A stretch of 64,000 nucleotides of DNA from Atrichornis clamosus (lineage: Eukaryota > Chordata > Aves > Passeriformes > Menuridae), in the NCBI GenBank assembly GCA_013400975.1, contig WBMZ01012692.1:1-64000 (forward strand), written 5' to 3'. The translations under genes were made by a program, and so were the position numbers. Positions 25,999 through 39,400 of this stretch are shown here, piece after piece; positions within the stretch are counted from its first letter, which is position 1, and each line of letters starts with the position of its first letter. Under the pieces are notes generated by a model that searched no databases, was not told the DNA's origin, and was given only the letters and a program-made list of their open reading frames with translations.

Positions 25999-28900
25999 AA
26001 ATGGAGTCATTTGTCAAAAGACACTAGATTTTTTAGAACATCAGCTAACTCCACTGCTAGTTCCGTAGAGGAAAAGCATCTCCTATGAACACACTCTGTG
26101 CCTAACCAAGTGGGTAGAAATTATTAGAAATAAGGTTTAATAATAATAACAACAAGAACAAAAACTTTTAGACTTGCAGATAGATCTGAAGAGGGCCTAC
26201 AGGTAAACACTATTAAGAAGTTTGAAAATTGATAAAAAATTGCTGAACCAGATCTCAGCTAATATCTCAATAAATTCAGGATTCAAATAAACAGCCCTTC
26301 CATGTAACATAGTAACACATGAATAAGTGTATTCTATCAGTTGTCAACAATAAAATTTCAAGAGGAGGTAGTGATCCCATTAAAGCAAAACTCATACATA
26401 TATATAATAATATATATAATAAAAGCTCTGATGAGGACCCAAACCTCTGCTCTCTCTTGATGTTACATTATAAAGGCATTCTCCAAAAAGTCAAATTTAG
26501 GAGGCTGCTTCCTTTACTTCTTGAAGGAAAGGAATTGGAGACCCCCAAGCAAATACAAGTCTTCATTCATGGAAATGAACAGGAGAAGTAATTTTGACTG
26601 GAACTACTCTCTCAGTTTCTCACTCTGGAGTTCAGATGAAGAGACCAAAGTCTTCACCCAGTAAACACACAAGGCAAGCAACCTTTCTCAAAACAAATCT
26701 GTAGTAAATATCCAATAACAAAGAGCAGGGCCACAGGCAAAACAAACAGGAGGCCCAGCCATCTGGGCATGCTAATGCTTCAGAAACTTCCTAATAGGCA
26801 TGAAGTTATGAGTGGGATATAGACCACAGCACTCCAGTAGTTCTTCTAAGGTCAGCATGTTTACTGACTGGCACTTACACAGCAACATTTTCAATCACAT
26901 CAGCATCAGACAAGCATCCTACATTGCCTCTTAATTGCTCAGTGCAGGGACTGTATTTGGTAACCTGTTTGACGGAGATATTTACTTACTCTTTTCGGAA
27001 AGCTTTGCTAAATAAACCTTTTTGTAACACAGATTTCCTTTAAGATTGTTTGGATATGGGGAGATAACATTTTCTGCATGCACAGCAGGAAAGGTCCACT
27101 TTGGGACCCTCATTTAAAGAGCTAATACTAATGGACTAAAACACACACATATTTAGCTTCTTCAGTCCTTTTCCTTGACTACAGTAGCACTGAATGGTCA
27201 TGCTATAAACCTCGAGGTTAAAAATCAAATTATTTTCCATACATGTTTTTACTGTTTTTTCTATACTGTTCCAACCCAGCCCTAGTCAGGAAACTAAAAA
27301 ATTTCAGAGAAAATGGCACTATTCTTTGTCATTTGCAAGGACCTCTCCCTGCTAGCTATAAACTGGGCAAACCTTAAATGCTTCCCGGAGCTGCTGATAA
27401 GCACCCAATACCTCTGAATGGCTTGCATGTGCAAAGCTGGGAGGGAAATCTTGTAAAAAGTCTTTCCTGTAATTCCAGACAATTCCTGTTTAAGGTCAAG
27501 CCAGAAATTCTTCACAAATAGTTTCTCTCGGGGTACAGAGGTATTTCCTTTTCAGGTTCTGGCTAGGACCCAAAGTGCAAAAGAATGAGGGAAAAAACCT
27601 AACGTTAATCAGAAAGTTAACTGAAACTTTCCTATCTCAAAAATGCCCCCACTAATACTTGCACTGCACTTTGTCAGGCGCTGGTTACAATCTGGTATCA
27701 AACTGATCACAACCAAATATGGTATCTTAACATGTTCCCTATCTCAACAACCTTATAGGTGAGGTGTCCTCTGACCTTCAGTTGCCTGTTTTTCATGTGA
27801 TAGTTTTCTATCTCTGTTGATAAAGCATTTTCTTAAAAAATGAAAAATATTTTTTCACTCAATCTATATTTGCAAAAGATTGCACTGGTTGTGCAGTTGG
27901 TGTAATTTCTTACTTACCCACTAATGTGAGGGGCATCTTTGTACATTTTTCTCATGGCTCTAAAAACCAACATAAACATCAGTAGATAAAAGGGGATTTT
28001 AAAGATCTGCACTGAAAGCAGACATATTTGTTCTCACTTTGTGGCTACTTCCATTAACTTATTTTATAAACCTCTTGACATTATTTTAGCTTTTTCCAAC
28101 GTGACAGTGAATGTATGTACCCTCTTCATTTTATTTACCAGAAAACAGTAATCAAAGGCAGATGGACCATCTGGATCAAATGTCAAGTTCTCTAACATGT
28201 AAGCCCAAGAAATCTGAGCTCTGAACTATACTTTGACTGTAGTTCTGGTTTGGATTTCAGGTAAATAATTTAAAATAGGAAAACTGTGCCAACATAAATC
28301 AATTTCCTGTGTTATTTTTGTGTTTAATGTAACAGCAAGTGCCTCATTCCTGAGTGACATGATGAGACCACAACATAGCAAGGGCAGAAATACCCCCCAA
28401 TAAGGCTTTGGCTTGGCTTCCTGATTCCTTTCAAAATGAACCTTGCCAAAAGCCTCTTGTATGGTTAAACCAGAACACATCAGAGACCTCATCATGGGTT
28501 AAGTATTGTGATTTTCAGGTCATCTGTTTCTAGTTAGAGCAGAAGAGGAATGGAAAGTATGAATTCAAGGTAACAATCCCTGCCTCCACTTGTGTCACCA
28601 AAAATGTACTCTTATAGCCCTGAAGGTACATTAATTTAGGTGCAGTATTCTATTTCACTTCATCATTCTTTGCTGGTTTGTATAGTCAGAGGCAGTAAAA
28701 ATTCTAAAGCAACATCTCTTCCCTGAAAGGGCATTGTACTGGGGCCTGTTCTCTGGATTTGGTTGTGGGGGACTGGCTCACATCCATGCTTTTAAAGTCT
28801 CCTACCTTCCAAGACAGGGTGGCCACATCCACATTATTTGCTAGCAATAGTCCATGCTCCATGATAATTTCTGAACTCTCCCTAGAACATTCCAAGGAGA

Positions 28901-31900
28901 GCACCAGTTGGCTTAGGGAAAAGTGGTGCTAGTAATTAAATAGTATAAAGGCTGTGATATGGTGTTTTGAATTTATTAATGTAGGTGTAGACTAAAAAGC
29001 CTTGCATCCAGCTGGATCTTTTCCTTACTGAGAAGGAGGAAATTGCAAACATAATACATTCTGAAGGCACATTTCTTCTGTCAGTCGTTGCATCATTATA
29101 GCTAAAATACATGTGACGTTCACTGGAACTGCATCCAAAAATTAAAACTTTCTTCTGTAAAAACAGTTTTCCAGCTCAATTAGTACAAACTCACATCTTG
29201 AAGTGAATGTGTGAACCTGTCCATAGTGTTGAAATCTTTAAAAGAACCAATTTTTTCATGGCCTTTTTGAGATCTCCTCTTTAAATAAACAAAAAAAAAA
29301 TAGTTTTTCTGAACTTGCACCTCTGTTCCTGACTGGGAAACGAAATTCAAAGAAATATATATCAATGAAAAAGTTGCTTAAAACAAAATGGATTCAGCTA
29401 AAATTTTAGCTTGAATTTAACCTGATTTGTTATTGCTTTAGATCAGCTCCTATATTATCTGAAGGCTTTGCCAACAGTAAACGTAATGTTATCTGGTGAT
29501 ATACTGGAGATTGTCATGTGACCCCTTTACACTCAGCAAATAAAACAGGCTTATGTTCTGCATATTTCTAAATTACAATATGGGTTGGAAAATGACTCCC
29601 AGTTGATCATTTTAGGGGCTTCAAGAAAACACCTTTGATATAAGCAAAGCATTTAAGAAAATAAAAAATGCATTCTGATTTTGCAGTCTTCCCATTAGAC
29701 AGTTTATTTAGTTCAATCTTTAGGAACAGTAGGAGAGAACTTTATGAAAAAAGATTCTGCATATTAAAATGTATTCCACGAGGTTTAATATGGCTTGGTC
29801 CTAGTCTACATGGTGGAGAGGAACTGTGTCCCTGGCCTGTTCCTTCAGAGCTGCATTGGTAGGGCACATCTGAGCTCTGGGATTTGCTTTTGCTAAATTA
29901 ATTGGAAAGACAATGACACTCTTACAGGTTGTGGAAGAGAAAGCCAGAAATTAATGGGTGGCTGAGGGGAAAAGAGGGAGGAGAGAAGGAGGAATTTATC
30001 AGATTGATCTTAGACTGCTACTTTAGGATGAAACTACTCACACTATGGGAACTCTCTACTTGTCCCTACATATTAATCGGACTGCAGAGCATAACCCTTC
30101 AAATAGAGTCTACATTTTTGTTGTCCAATGTTAACCAAGATCAATCCCACTTTGTATTTAGAATGAAGATATGCACACACACAGGTGTGTGTACTTGTGT
30201 GGGTGCGTGTACAAACACATTTGCATATGCATCTTTTTTTTCTTCCTTTGGCTCCTTGAGTGTGTTTCTTCCCTTCACAGGTGCCATTTTGCACAGCAAT
30301 ATTATTTCCCTTTTTCCATTGGTGAAGAACTCATGTGTTCACAATTAAGAGCAATTCACAGAAAGCTGTTACAGGCACAAGCATAGTTTCCCTTACACGT
30401 AGGCCAAGAAAATATGTATATGTTTAACCACTTTTGACACCAGGGAAAAAGTGCCAGTATTCAAGACTGTTGTTCTGATATGCCTTCTTGTCATTTAGTC
30501 TGCATATCCTCTTTCCCTAGTGTATGTAAACCATAGGTCAGAACCTTTCCTGCCACATGCAGAAGTGGAAATGCCTGGGAGCAGTAATTCCACAAGTGCT
30601 ATCTACTCCTTCCATCCTTCCAGGGAGATCAACCAATGCATTCTCACCTCCCATTCTGCTGAAAAACTGCAAAATCACCAGGACAAACCAGCGTATATAG
30701 TGCTTTCAGCAGCCAGGCTGTGGAGAGAAATGGAGCAAGAGAGACCATAACCATGCTCATGTTTCTGGATTTAATCCACAGTTCCAGATTGAAATTTTAT
30801 GTTTGCAGTGGTCTGGCTTTTTTTTTAATAAGGGTCAAAATAACTTTGCGGGAAGCAGACACTAATCATAAGCTAAATATTTATTTGCAAAAAAAATTAA
30901 AAACATGCCTAATTAGAGATTTTTGTTAGCTCCAGAATATGCTAAAATTTATAACTGCTGCTCCACCAGTTCCCATCACATGCTAGAGCACTTAAAAAAA
31001 GCAACACTCCTACATGAAATTTCACAGTGAAGAAAAACACTGAAGTTTCCTTTAAAAAGATTTTTCTGCCTTCATATATCTGAGACATATTATTTGGAAT
31101 CATTTCTGCACATCCAAAGCTCAGAATACTGCAAAGCCATTAGCAGTAGCTAAATATTACTGCAAAGGAATGGCAAACAAAACACTGAAAATATGCCAAC
31201 CTTGTGTGTCAGATTTCAAATGTCAAAACTGATTTCTTTAGCTACTATTGATTTATTTTCTACTACTGCAGAAAAATCTTTAAGGTAAACATTATACAGA
31301 AAAAATGAATTTTATCTAATCTTAGGATGTTGTGTGACTATTTGCTTAAGAAAAATTATTATAATGGTACTTTTTTTTACAGTTTCAGAGGAAAAAATAT
31401 AGAAGAAATTCAGGTATAATGAAAATAACAGTACATCCACTGCAACAGATAGAAGAAGTGTGGTTATCAGGCAAGGTGAACTCTGGCATTACACTGGCTG
31501 ATTTTGGTTTTGGTCTTCTGCTGACTGTTCCTCACATGAGGACATGAACGTTCACAATAGCAGCCTTCAAAATGGCACACTTCCTTCTGTCTCCCATCTG
31601 CTCATCTTGTTGGAAATGCAAACAGACAATTGGACATGCACAGCCAAATATTTCTCACTAGAAAATGCTCTTTGGTCAAGGCTCACTCTCCAATACCTAC
31701 CCAGAATTTATCTCTACAGATTTTTTTTTTAATTTGTAGAGAACTTAGCTTTTCATAGCATTTCTGTTCTCAACCTTTTTAATTAGAAACACAATTATAT
31801 ATAAAATGTAATACAAACTTTTTTGTGAGAGAAATATTTTAATAAATTAAGCATTTTGCAACTACTGAAATAACCCTGTCAATACCATTTTACCCAAGAT

Positions 31901-34900
31901 GATTTCAATTAAAAATAATAATTAAAAAAGAAACAAATAATGACAGTAACTATTCATACTGATTTGGAATGGAAATTTTGACTTCTTGGAAATCTACCTG
32001 GGACAGGAAACACTCCTTCTTCCCAGGTGGCAATCCAGTCAGTCCTTGTGTTACCTGCTGGCCAGGTATATTGTTTCCTTACATTCAAGAGTCTTTAATA
32101 TAGAAGAGAGAGTAAAATCTATGCTCCTGCTGCCATGCCTTTGACGTGCTTTATCCTGCAATTTACAAACTAAAACCATTTTTTACAAAAACTCATGGGA
32201 GGGGGGCCATCTAATGTGTATAGAAATAAGAGGAAAACATTCCCTGCACTGTAGGAAAATAAACATGTATGTATGTTTATCTTTCTCCTTGAGACAATGT
32301 AGCTGTAAATGCCTACACAAAACAAACAATAATTCTGCTTTTGTGTGAGGCATTGCAGCCACCACTTTGCCCAAGAATTAATATAATGTTTATACGTGTC
32401 CAGAGCAACTGAGAGTACTTTCTGACCACAAGGTAAATACTGCTTTTTCTTCTACTCTCTACTTTGTTCTCAATATTATTAGGTATATTGAGAAATGTGT
32501 CAAGTTGAAAGGCCAATTTACTCAGCTAATACATTCCTCAGGTCTGTGATCAGTTCAGTTTGAATGTGGACATTTTGAACACTGCCTTTAGGCCCTTCCA
32601 ATTACCTGCAGATAAACTCCTATTTAATAGAGTTATTTAGTCTCACAGCCTGCTCATGACCTGTCCAAGTTAACAAGGAGCTGGTCTATGGGAAGGCTTC
32701 ACATCGATGGCTCACTTATATAGTGAAGTTGCTCTCAGGATGCTCTATGAAAATCTTTACCAGGTTAAGGTGAAAGATGTGGTGGTTTGTGACTTCTCGT
32801 TTCACAGGGAACAGAGGTAATAACTTTACAGGTTTAGTAGAGCAGTAAGCAAGGACCATGGCTAAAACTTCTGGGGTTTTGTGTCCATTTGAGTCCTTTC
32901 CTACTGACAAGACAATGGGATTATGACCAAAAACCCTTCAATTCAATCTGCTGGCTTCTTGCCTATGTTAATCTCTCTACAATGTTAAATTAAATAATGT
33001 TGATGATGGCTTCAAAGGAGAAAAAGAAAATTCTGCTTACTTTTCTATAGAAAGGAATTATACTAGGCTTTCTATCAGCAGTTGAGCAGCGTACTAATAT
33101 AGAAATGGTTTCTCAGTTGCTTTAGGTTTATGTCAACAGACTGCCCAGCCAGGGGAAATTCTTTAGCAAATATGAAAAGCCTGTGGTTCTCTCATATAAG
33201 TAATACCTTGCTGTTTCTGCCTCATTAGATTTTGTGGGTTTTTTCTGATGGTTTTTGGTAGATGTCTGTTACATCATTAACACGTTTCCTGTTTAAAATT
33301 TGTATGGCCATTAAATTATAAGTTCAAGAAGTATTTTAAAGTAGCTTCACCAAGGACAGAGCACAATCATTTCCTTCACAGGTAAAGATTCATCAGGTTA
33401 TTTTCCAATCAATAAAAAGTTTACGCCATAATTCCAGTGTATGAAGAAATCCAAACCAGGGATTTTTTTTTAGAAGAATATTATGCTCTTACAAAGTAGC
33501 AGTAATAATATTAATAGTAATAGTAATAATAATGAGTGTTTTACAGTCAGTATCTACTTGGCCTTCACTTCAGCTCTGTGATGACATTTACATGTCTGGG
33601 ATAAAAATAACTATGAAGAGCAATTTTACATAATGCAGAAAAATAAATGCACAAAAAAGGCAATTTCCCCTAATGGTGGTCTCAACGCTACAAGAAGTGT
33701 CTGAACCCAACACAGGCTTCATTCAAACTCTCTCTGCCAGTGGGACCCGAGTCTCTATGTCCCTGTGTGTGAGGTCCCCTGTGTGCCTGTGGACATAAAT
33801 CACTTACACCTCCACAGCACTGATCAGCTAAGTACGAGGTACCACATAAACCCCTTGGGCTCTGCAAACCAGGTGTCCCCCTCTAATCTTACCTTTGTGG
33901 TCTGACCCACACAGAGCTCTGGGACTTATCCAAAGGAAGGCATAGAGCCATAAAATATACCAGCCACAGAGGAAGGGTCCTCCAGAGAGATCTGCTGCTA
34001 ATGCAGAAACCCCTGGAGTGCTGAGTCCCGACTCAGTGTCATTCCTTTACCCTCAAGGACACACTGATGTGTTTCAAGAAAGCCATAAATAACATCCACA
34101 TGAATAGTCTCCAAGGTTATTGTCTCAAAAATGAACTGATAACACTCTAAGGCAAAGCTTTCGTCCCAAGAGGGCAGAAGGTGTGCATATGCAGGCACTG
34201 AATCTTTCTATTCTTATTTATTTTCATTAGAAACTTCTTCAGAAGATTAGACCTTTTCAGAGAAACCTCAGAAAATGTCTCTATGGTCCCTTCATGCACC
34301 TGACCTTTCAAGAAGACAAGGTTGTTTAGTGATAGGGATTGTTTTGCATGTTTTTAAAGCCATATCTACATGCAAGGTTTCACCTCATGAAAAAAATGAA
34401 TTAAAAATCTTTTGTGCCAGTCATAATATTACATTAAATAAGGAGTATCTTGTTGGTCACCATAGCACATTGCGAGGAAATAAATTTGTATAGCACAATA
34501 TCCTATTAATTCAACTGGTGAGTACTAATAGGCTTTCCATTTATAAGTAGCAATCTCTAATTATAAAAAAACAATTTGTTGTTGAACTGCTAATAGCCAC
34601 GCTAACCCAGGTATGTTGTACCTCCCTGAGAATGAGAGATTGAAGAATAAATGGATATTGTACCTGTGCTGACTTTCCTTGAAATTGCACTGAAGAGCAA
34701 GTGTTATTGTCTCCAAATCGATGCCTCTCCCTGTAAATTCCCTGGGAAATTTCAGGTACTGTACATAAGGAAGAGAAAAAAACATAAGATCATTTTGAAG
34801 CGTAAGATTCAAGCTTACCTGAAAGACGTATTTCATATATTTTAATTATTTTTATTGCATTTTTAATTTAACTGCAACTGTTTCTTGTAGAAGAGTTAGT

Positions 34901-37900
34901 ACTACATCATCATTCAGCCATTTATTTCCTGATCTGACAGCCCTAGATGCATTTGTGTTGATGGCTTAATTGTTTCTTTCCCTGAACAAATGCAAGTGGG
35001 GGAAGCTCACAGGATGCTGTGCCAGGTTAGCCTAGCTACAAAGAGTGCAGCAAATTCTGACTAGCAAGCAGACACACTTAAAAACATATTTTCACAGAAA
35101 AAGGAAAATAATGACTTATGAGTGTGTTTGGGATAGAAATTAAAACTGAAAGCAAAAACAATAGCAAAGGTTACTTAAAATCAAATTATTTTATATTTAG
35201 TCAGAAAAGGTAATTGTTTTGCCTTTTTTTCCCCACAGATTTTTACTTTTTATGTTTTCCTTTTACTTCCTTTCACAATAACAAGTAAATCCATAAACAG
35301 AAAAAAAAAATAAAGGAGAAAAAGGACATCAGCAGGCAAGAAAGAAGAAAAAGACACAATTTTGAAGACAAGAAATTCTCTAGAACTACAGTTTTCTTTT
35401 ATAGACCATCAAAATTATAAAGGTTTAAAACGGAAGTATTTTGCTCCACAGTTTAACTTTGTTTCCTACATAATGGTCTCATTTTGTTGGGCCATCCAAT
35501 GCCATTTAAAGACAAAAAGAAATGAATACTGGCTGTGTCTGTGCAGCTACCCACTGGGCTGGGCTGGCTAAGTCAAGCTATTTTGTCCAGTCTGTGGAAA
35601 ATCAGAGATTCATAAAATAGGAGGGTTTGTTCATTAGCACACATTTAAGGGGTTTTTAACTATTTTTCCTCTGTTGTCTGTTGCTTGTACATTAGTACTG
35701 CTAATATGGGGTGTAAGATACTAACCCATCTGTTACATGACATCTCACAGCCTCATTTTGCACCATAACATTTAACTGCACAAGTCATTGGACATGGAGA
35801 ATAAGGCCACAATTTTCTTCAGAATTTTCAGGGGGAGAAGAAATGGTTTTCTTAATATGCCACAACTGCTAGTTGTACTGAGAAAGTGAAGTAGTGCTAC
35901 TGAGAGTGACTTAGTTCCAGGTCTCCAGGTCTCTCCACCTGTACTTCTTCATTTGAAGCTAGTTTGAACTCTGCTGTATATAATGAGGTACTTCCCGCAT
36001 AGAGATTTTCATTTGTTGTAAAGTGAGAGAAATTGATAATGGAGGAATTTTTTTGTGCCTAGTCTAATTAAAAATACTTGCAGCATTGTAGCACCACCTG
36101 CAGGAGGCCTTTTATTTTACTAGGGACCTCAGTCTACCATGGACAAGCTTCTGTGGGAACATTATAACCCAAAACATTAAAAACCCAAAGATCTTACAAA
36201 GGAATTAATAACAAAAAAAAAAAAGAAAACTAAGAGAAAACCAAGTAACACAGCAGCACACATGCCAAAACCATGCAACATGTGCTGTTTCAGACAGATA
36301 ATGTTTAGATTTTGATTTTTAATTTTTTTTTACCAAGTTGCTGCAAGAAATTGTTTTTTAATTAATTTTTTTCCTATTGATCACTTAAACTGTAGAGGGT
36401 AATACTGCAAATTTTCAGGTGATGTAGATGGAAGGATTAGAGGTGTGTTTAATACCCGAGGTGCACACACACTGACAAAAAATGGAGATCCTGGGGCCTG
36501 TGGTCTTCTGATAGCTCAAAGCCAGTGTGGGGCCTGCCCTGCAAGGGCAGGAGAAGGTTTCCTGTGCACAGGGAAGCTGCCCAAGGACTTGGATCCACGT
36601 GGCTGAGCACAGGCCACCATTTCAGGCTGCCCCATGGGGTTACTCCTTTCCATACGCAGGGAGACACGTGGTGCCCTGGGACCCTGGACCAGCAACCCTT
36701 ACCCTGTGCAGCTGTGATTTTCAACATCCATCACACCAAATCCGAGGAACCTCAGGGATTGACTGAGGGCCAAAAATGTAACAGAAATTCATCTGTGTGG
36801 ACTTTTATTTTAATTAAGTACAAGGGCATAATTCTCATGTATTTAAGAATTCAGGCACGTGAGCATGTCAGCTTAAGCATTCCATCCCACACCTGAATGT
36901 CAAGGCTGTTGTTGGATGTAATTTAGTCATGACAGTCCAGACACCTTTAACAGGGACAGACTCAAGGCTGACCTGTGGAAAGAAATCCTGCTTTTCCATT
37001 GGCTTTGCTGGCAGGACTGGACTGTCTGGCAGGGGGGCAGCCTCAATGACAGGATCGGGGATGTCCGTGATTTCTGCCACCCACCTCCAGAAGGCTCCAG
37101 CACAGAAAGGACTGAAGCCCGGTGGGAAGGACGGAGCCCCGAGAGAAGCACTGCTCGCTGCCAGCTGCATGGGTGCAGATGAGGGAAAACACCACTGCAC
37201 AGCTCCAAGGCCCTGTCACTTCTGAGTTCTCTGCATAGCACAGATATGAAGCAGAGTGCCCAAGCCTCCCCGAACAGCCAGCCACAGCACGTTAGACAAG
37301 ATATCAGCAAGACCAGCAGACCGTGGAAAATTAGGGGGAAAAGGGAGGAACGAGGACCTGTGATTTACAATAGTTGGTCATGCTGTGCACATTTCTGGGG
37401 CATTTCATGCATGTGTGACTGCAGACACAAAAACACACGTATTTAAAGCAGCTTTGCTCCTCTGCATGTGAGCTCTCATAAACTGTAAAATCTTCAGTTT
37501 GCTGCTGACTTGACATTTTTTCATTGTGTTCCCCCTCCTTACCCCGGGCACAGGATGTGTGCAGAAGGCCAGGATCAGCAAGGGAAGGAGCAAAGGCAAA
37601 TTTATGTCAGCTAGGGCAGAATGGCTCTGTGACACACTGCCGTTTGGAGCAGAGGAAAAATGCTGAGGGTAGAAAACGGATAAGAGCCTGTCTTCCCCTT
37701 TGCCCAGAAACCGTGCATCTTCAGCCCTGCTGGTGGTGGAGCCCCGTACCCCACCTGAGCAATGCTGCTCCTTCCTGGGCTGAGGACCTGAAGAAAGGTT
37801 TCAAGGAGACAAAAACACTGTTGTCTGTACAAAGGTTGTGAGAGTAGCACCCCATGAGACCTTGCTTCACCTCTGAGAATGTGACTAACAGCTGATGCTC

Positions 37901-38455
37901 TTTATGTGTTTGCTTTCTATTTTTGCTGATTTTTAATTGTGTCACTCATAATGGCCTGTTTAGAATGCCAGAAGAGACACAGGCACACATGGCTGGCAAA
38001 GAGATTTTCCTTTTCAAATAGGTATTAGATTTTGTGAGAAAAAGTACTAACAAAACTATTGCTGTTTCTTAGCAGGAAGTCTTGTGGATCTTATTCTTTC
38101 AAAGGCTCAAGGAGAGGAGAATGGGGCTAAAAAGTTAGATTTGCTTGTGAAAGTGTGTCTTTCTTTATCACTATTTCCCTCATTCCCTCTTTTCCATTCC
38201 CCCTGCCCTGGTTCACTCTCCTGCTCTCTCCCTCTCTTACACTCTGTGCGCATGTAAGTGTATGCGCATGAATATATATGTCTTGCCTTTCCTTGCCTTT
38301 TTTTTCTTTGTTTGCTTTTTGGCAAGAAAATTAAGTCTCGGTAAATTACTGTATAGTCCTGTCTCATATCTGCTTGCCTGTTCCCTCCTTTAGGCAATGT
38401 GGTGCCAACTGGATTATATCAGAACAGTTGCTTTCCCCACAAGAGCAGGAGAAGG
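25999..38455. other. Long non-coding stretch; AT-rich to 36.4 kb, GC-richer after
   Basis: Through 36.4 kb the sequence is AT-rich with open frames no longer than 139 codons (29929-30348), none recognisable. Small simple repeats occur: an ATATAT cluster at about 26395-26420, a CA/TG inverted dinucleotide tract at 30173-30192, and TAA/TAG triplets at about 33498-33535. From 36440 to 37850 G+C rises and many overlapping frames of 75-127 codons open on both strands, as expected from composition alone. A pyrimidine-rich tract lies at about 38155-38245. I see no gene. Confidence 0.5.
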
Positions 38456-38640
38456 TGCAGATTAAAATAAAGATCAGCCAACCCATAGCACAACAAATTA
38501 GCTCAGGCCATTAAGCATAATGGCCTTCCAGAGGCCAAAGAGGTCAGCTATTAGTTCAAAATAATGACCTTCAGCCCAGGCAGGAGGAAGTATACACACA
38601 GATGCCTGTCATTCTCTTGATTCAGTTTTCAAAAGATCTA
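38456..38640. promoter_or_regulatory. Candidate conserved regulatory element with palindromes
   Basis: This stretch contains a perfect 8-bp inverted repeat, GGCCATTA AGCA TAATGGCC (38506-38525). The nuclear-receptor half-site AGGTCA lies at 38541, AGTTCA at 38563, and the inverted TGACCT at 38575. No repeat family or coding frame accounts for it. Dense known-type binding words in otherwise bland AT-rich DNA suggest a regulatory element, but conservation across species cannot be judged from one sequence. Confidence 0.25.
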
Positions 38641-38689
38641 CCTCACTCCACATTTTGTACAGTTAAAATGTTTAACACATTTAATGGGA

Positions 38690-38900
38690 CCTGATGTGTT
38701 TGGGTTTTTTTTTCCTTCAGGCTGACATGGGAGTTTGAAGTTAACCATGTGAAGGCTGCCAAAAGATCCAGGCACAGTGATTCCAATTAACAACATGGAA
38801 ACACAGTTTGCTTAATTTTGAACCTACTTAAACATCAAAGGTTCAAAAGTTCAGTGCAAATGTTCCTGGATTAGATTATTTCAGAAAGGAAAGGAGAGTA
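38690..38900. promoter_or_regulatory. Candidate regulatory element with TCF/LEF-like and DR2-like words
   Basis: ATCAAAG (38834-38840), which fits the TCF/LEF consensus, overlaps GGTTCA (38840-38845). Two bases further on lies AGTTCA (38848-38853), giving a DR2-spaced pair of nuclear-receptor-type half-sites. GTGCAAAT, one base from the octamer motif, follows at 38855. No repeat or gene explains the stretch. Individual motifs of this length arise by chance, so only their clustering is notable. Confidence 0.2.
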
Positions 38901-38981
38901 AAAATAAATAAATAAAGACTTTCCAAGACTATACGGTATAGACTGCATATCACATGAAATATGAACTGGCTAGGGAAGATG

Positions 38982-39095
38982 TTGAAAGCCCTGGACTGGG
39001 ATTCAGGGGATGTAGATTAAATTCCCTGTCTCTGCTACAAACATCCTGTGTGGCCTGGAGCAGACTGCTTTACTGGCTCTGTGTTTTAGTTTTTG
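38982..39095 (+). mobile_element. MIR-like (CORE-SINE) fragment, first of a pair
   Basis: The order CCCTGGACTGGGATTCAGG, AAATTCCCTGTCTCTGCTAC, CCTGTGTGGCCTGGAGCAG, CTGGCTCTGTGTTTTAGTTT follows the MIR pattern (ctgggattcagg ... ttcaattccctgctctgcca ... ctgtgtgaccttgggcaa ... ctctgtgcctcagtttcc). The 5' head and the 3' tail are not recognisable. Assignment rests on recalled consensus; a database search would name the subfamily. Confidence 0.7.
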
Positions 39096-39289
39096 ACACG
39101 TGCGTAGGGTGCAGCTAATGAGTCCTTTCTTCTGCCCTTTGTATCCTTTCCCTCCTTAGAGATGCCCTTTGGAGAAAGGTCTGCAGATCTTCTCTTAATG
39201 AGTACATATACAGAGATGAATACTCAATACAGGATTCACCTCTACTTTGAATACTGCCAAAGAAGAACTAGAAGAACAATAATTGAAAA

Positions 39290-39400
39290 CAGCAGGTTGG
39301 CTTTAAGGAAATTCTTGGCTCTATCACAAATTTCCTGTGTGACTTTCACCAAGTCATTTAATCTATCTCTGATTCAGTTCCACGACTATATAAGTACTGC
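39290..39400 (+). mobile_element. MIR-like (CORE-SINE) fragment, second of a pair
   Basis: TTGGCTCTATCACAAATTTC is followed by CTGTGTGACTTTCACCAAGT and CATTTAATCTATCTCTGATT, then CAGTTCC. This matches the MIR core (ggctctgccac ... ctgtgtgacc ... caagtcacttaacctctctg ... cagtttcc) more closely than its neighbour 200 bp upstream. Both lie in the same orientation, so they may be one element split by an insertion, or two insertions. Confidence 0.75.

Noticed and set aside
30173..30192. CA/TG inverted dinucleotide tract as a possible cruciform or regulatory site
   Set aside because: Very short dinucleotide runs of this kind are common in vertebrate DNA; no further structure supports a role.
29929..30348. 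139-codon plus-strand frame after an acceptor-like CTCTTACAG
   Set aside because: It has no recognisable domain, part of it runs through a CA/TG simple tract, and no donor or downstream exon can be paired with it.
36449..37310. Series of 79-127 codon frames on both strands
   Set aside because: All arise in one GC-rich block with few stop codons; none is consistent with a protein family and they contradict one another in strand.
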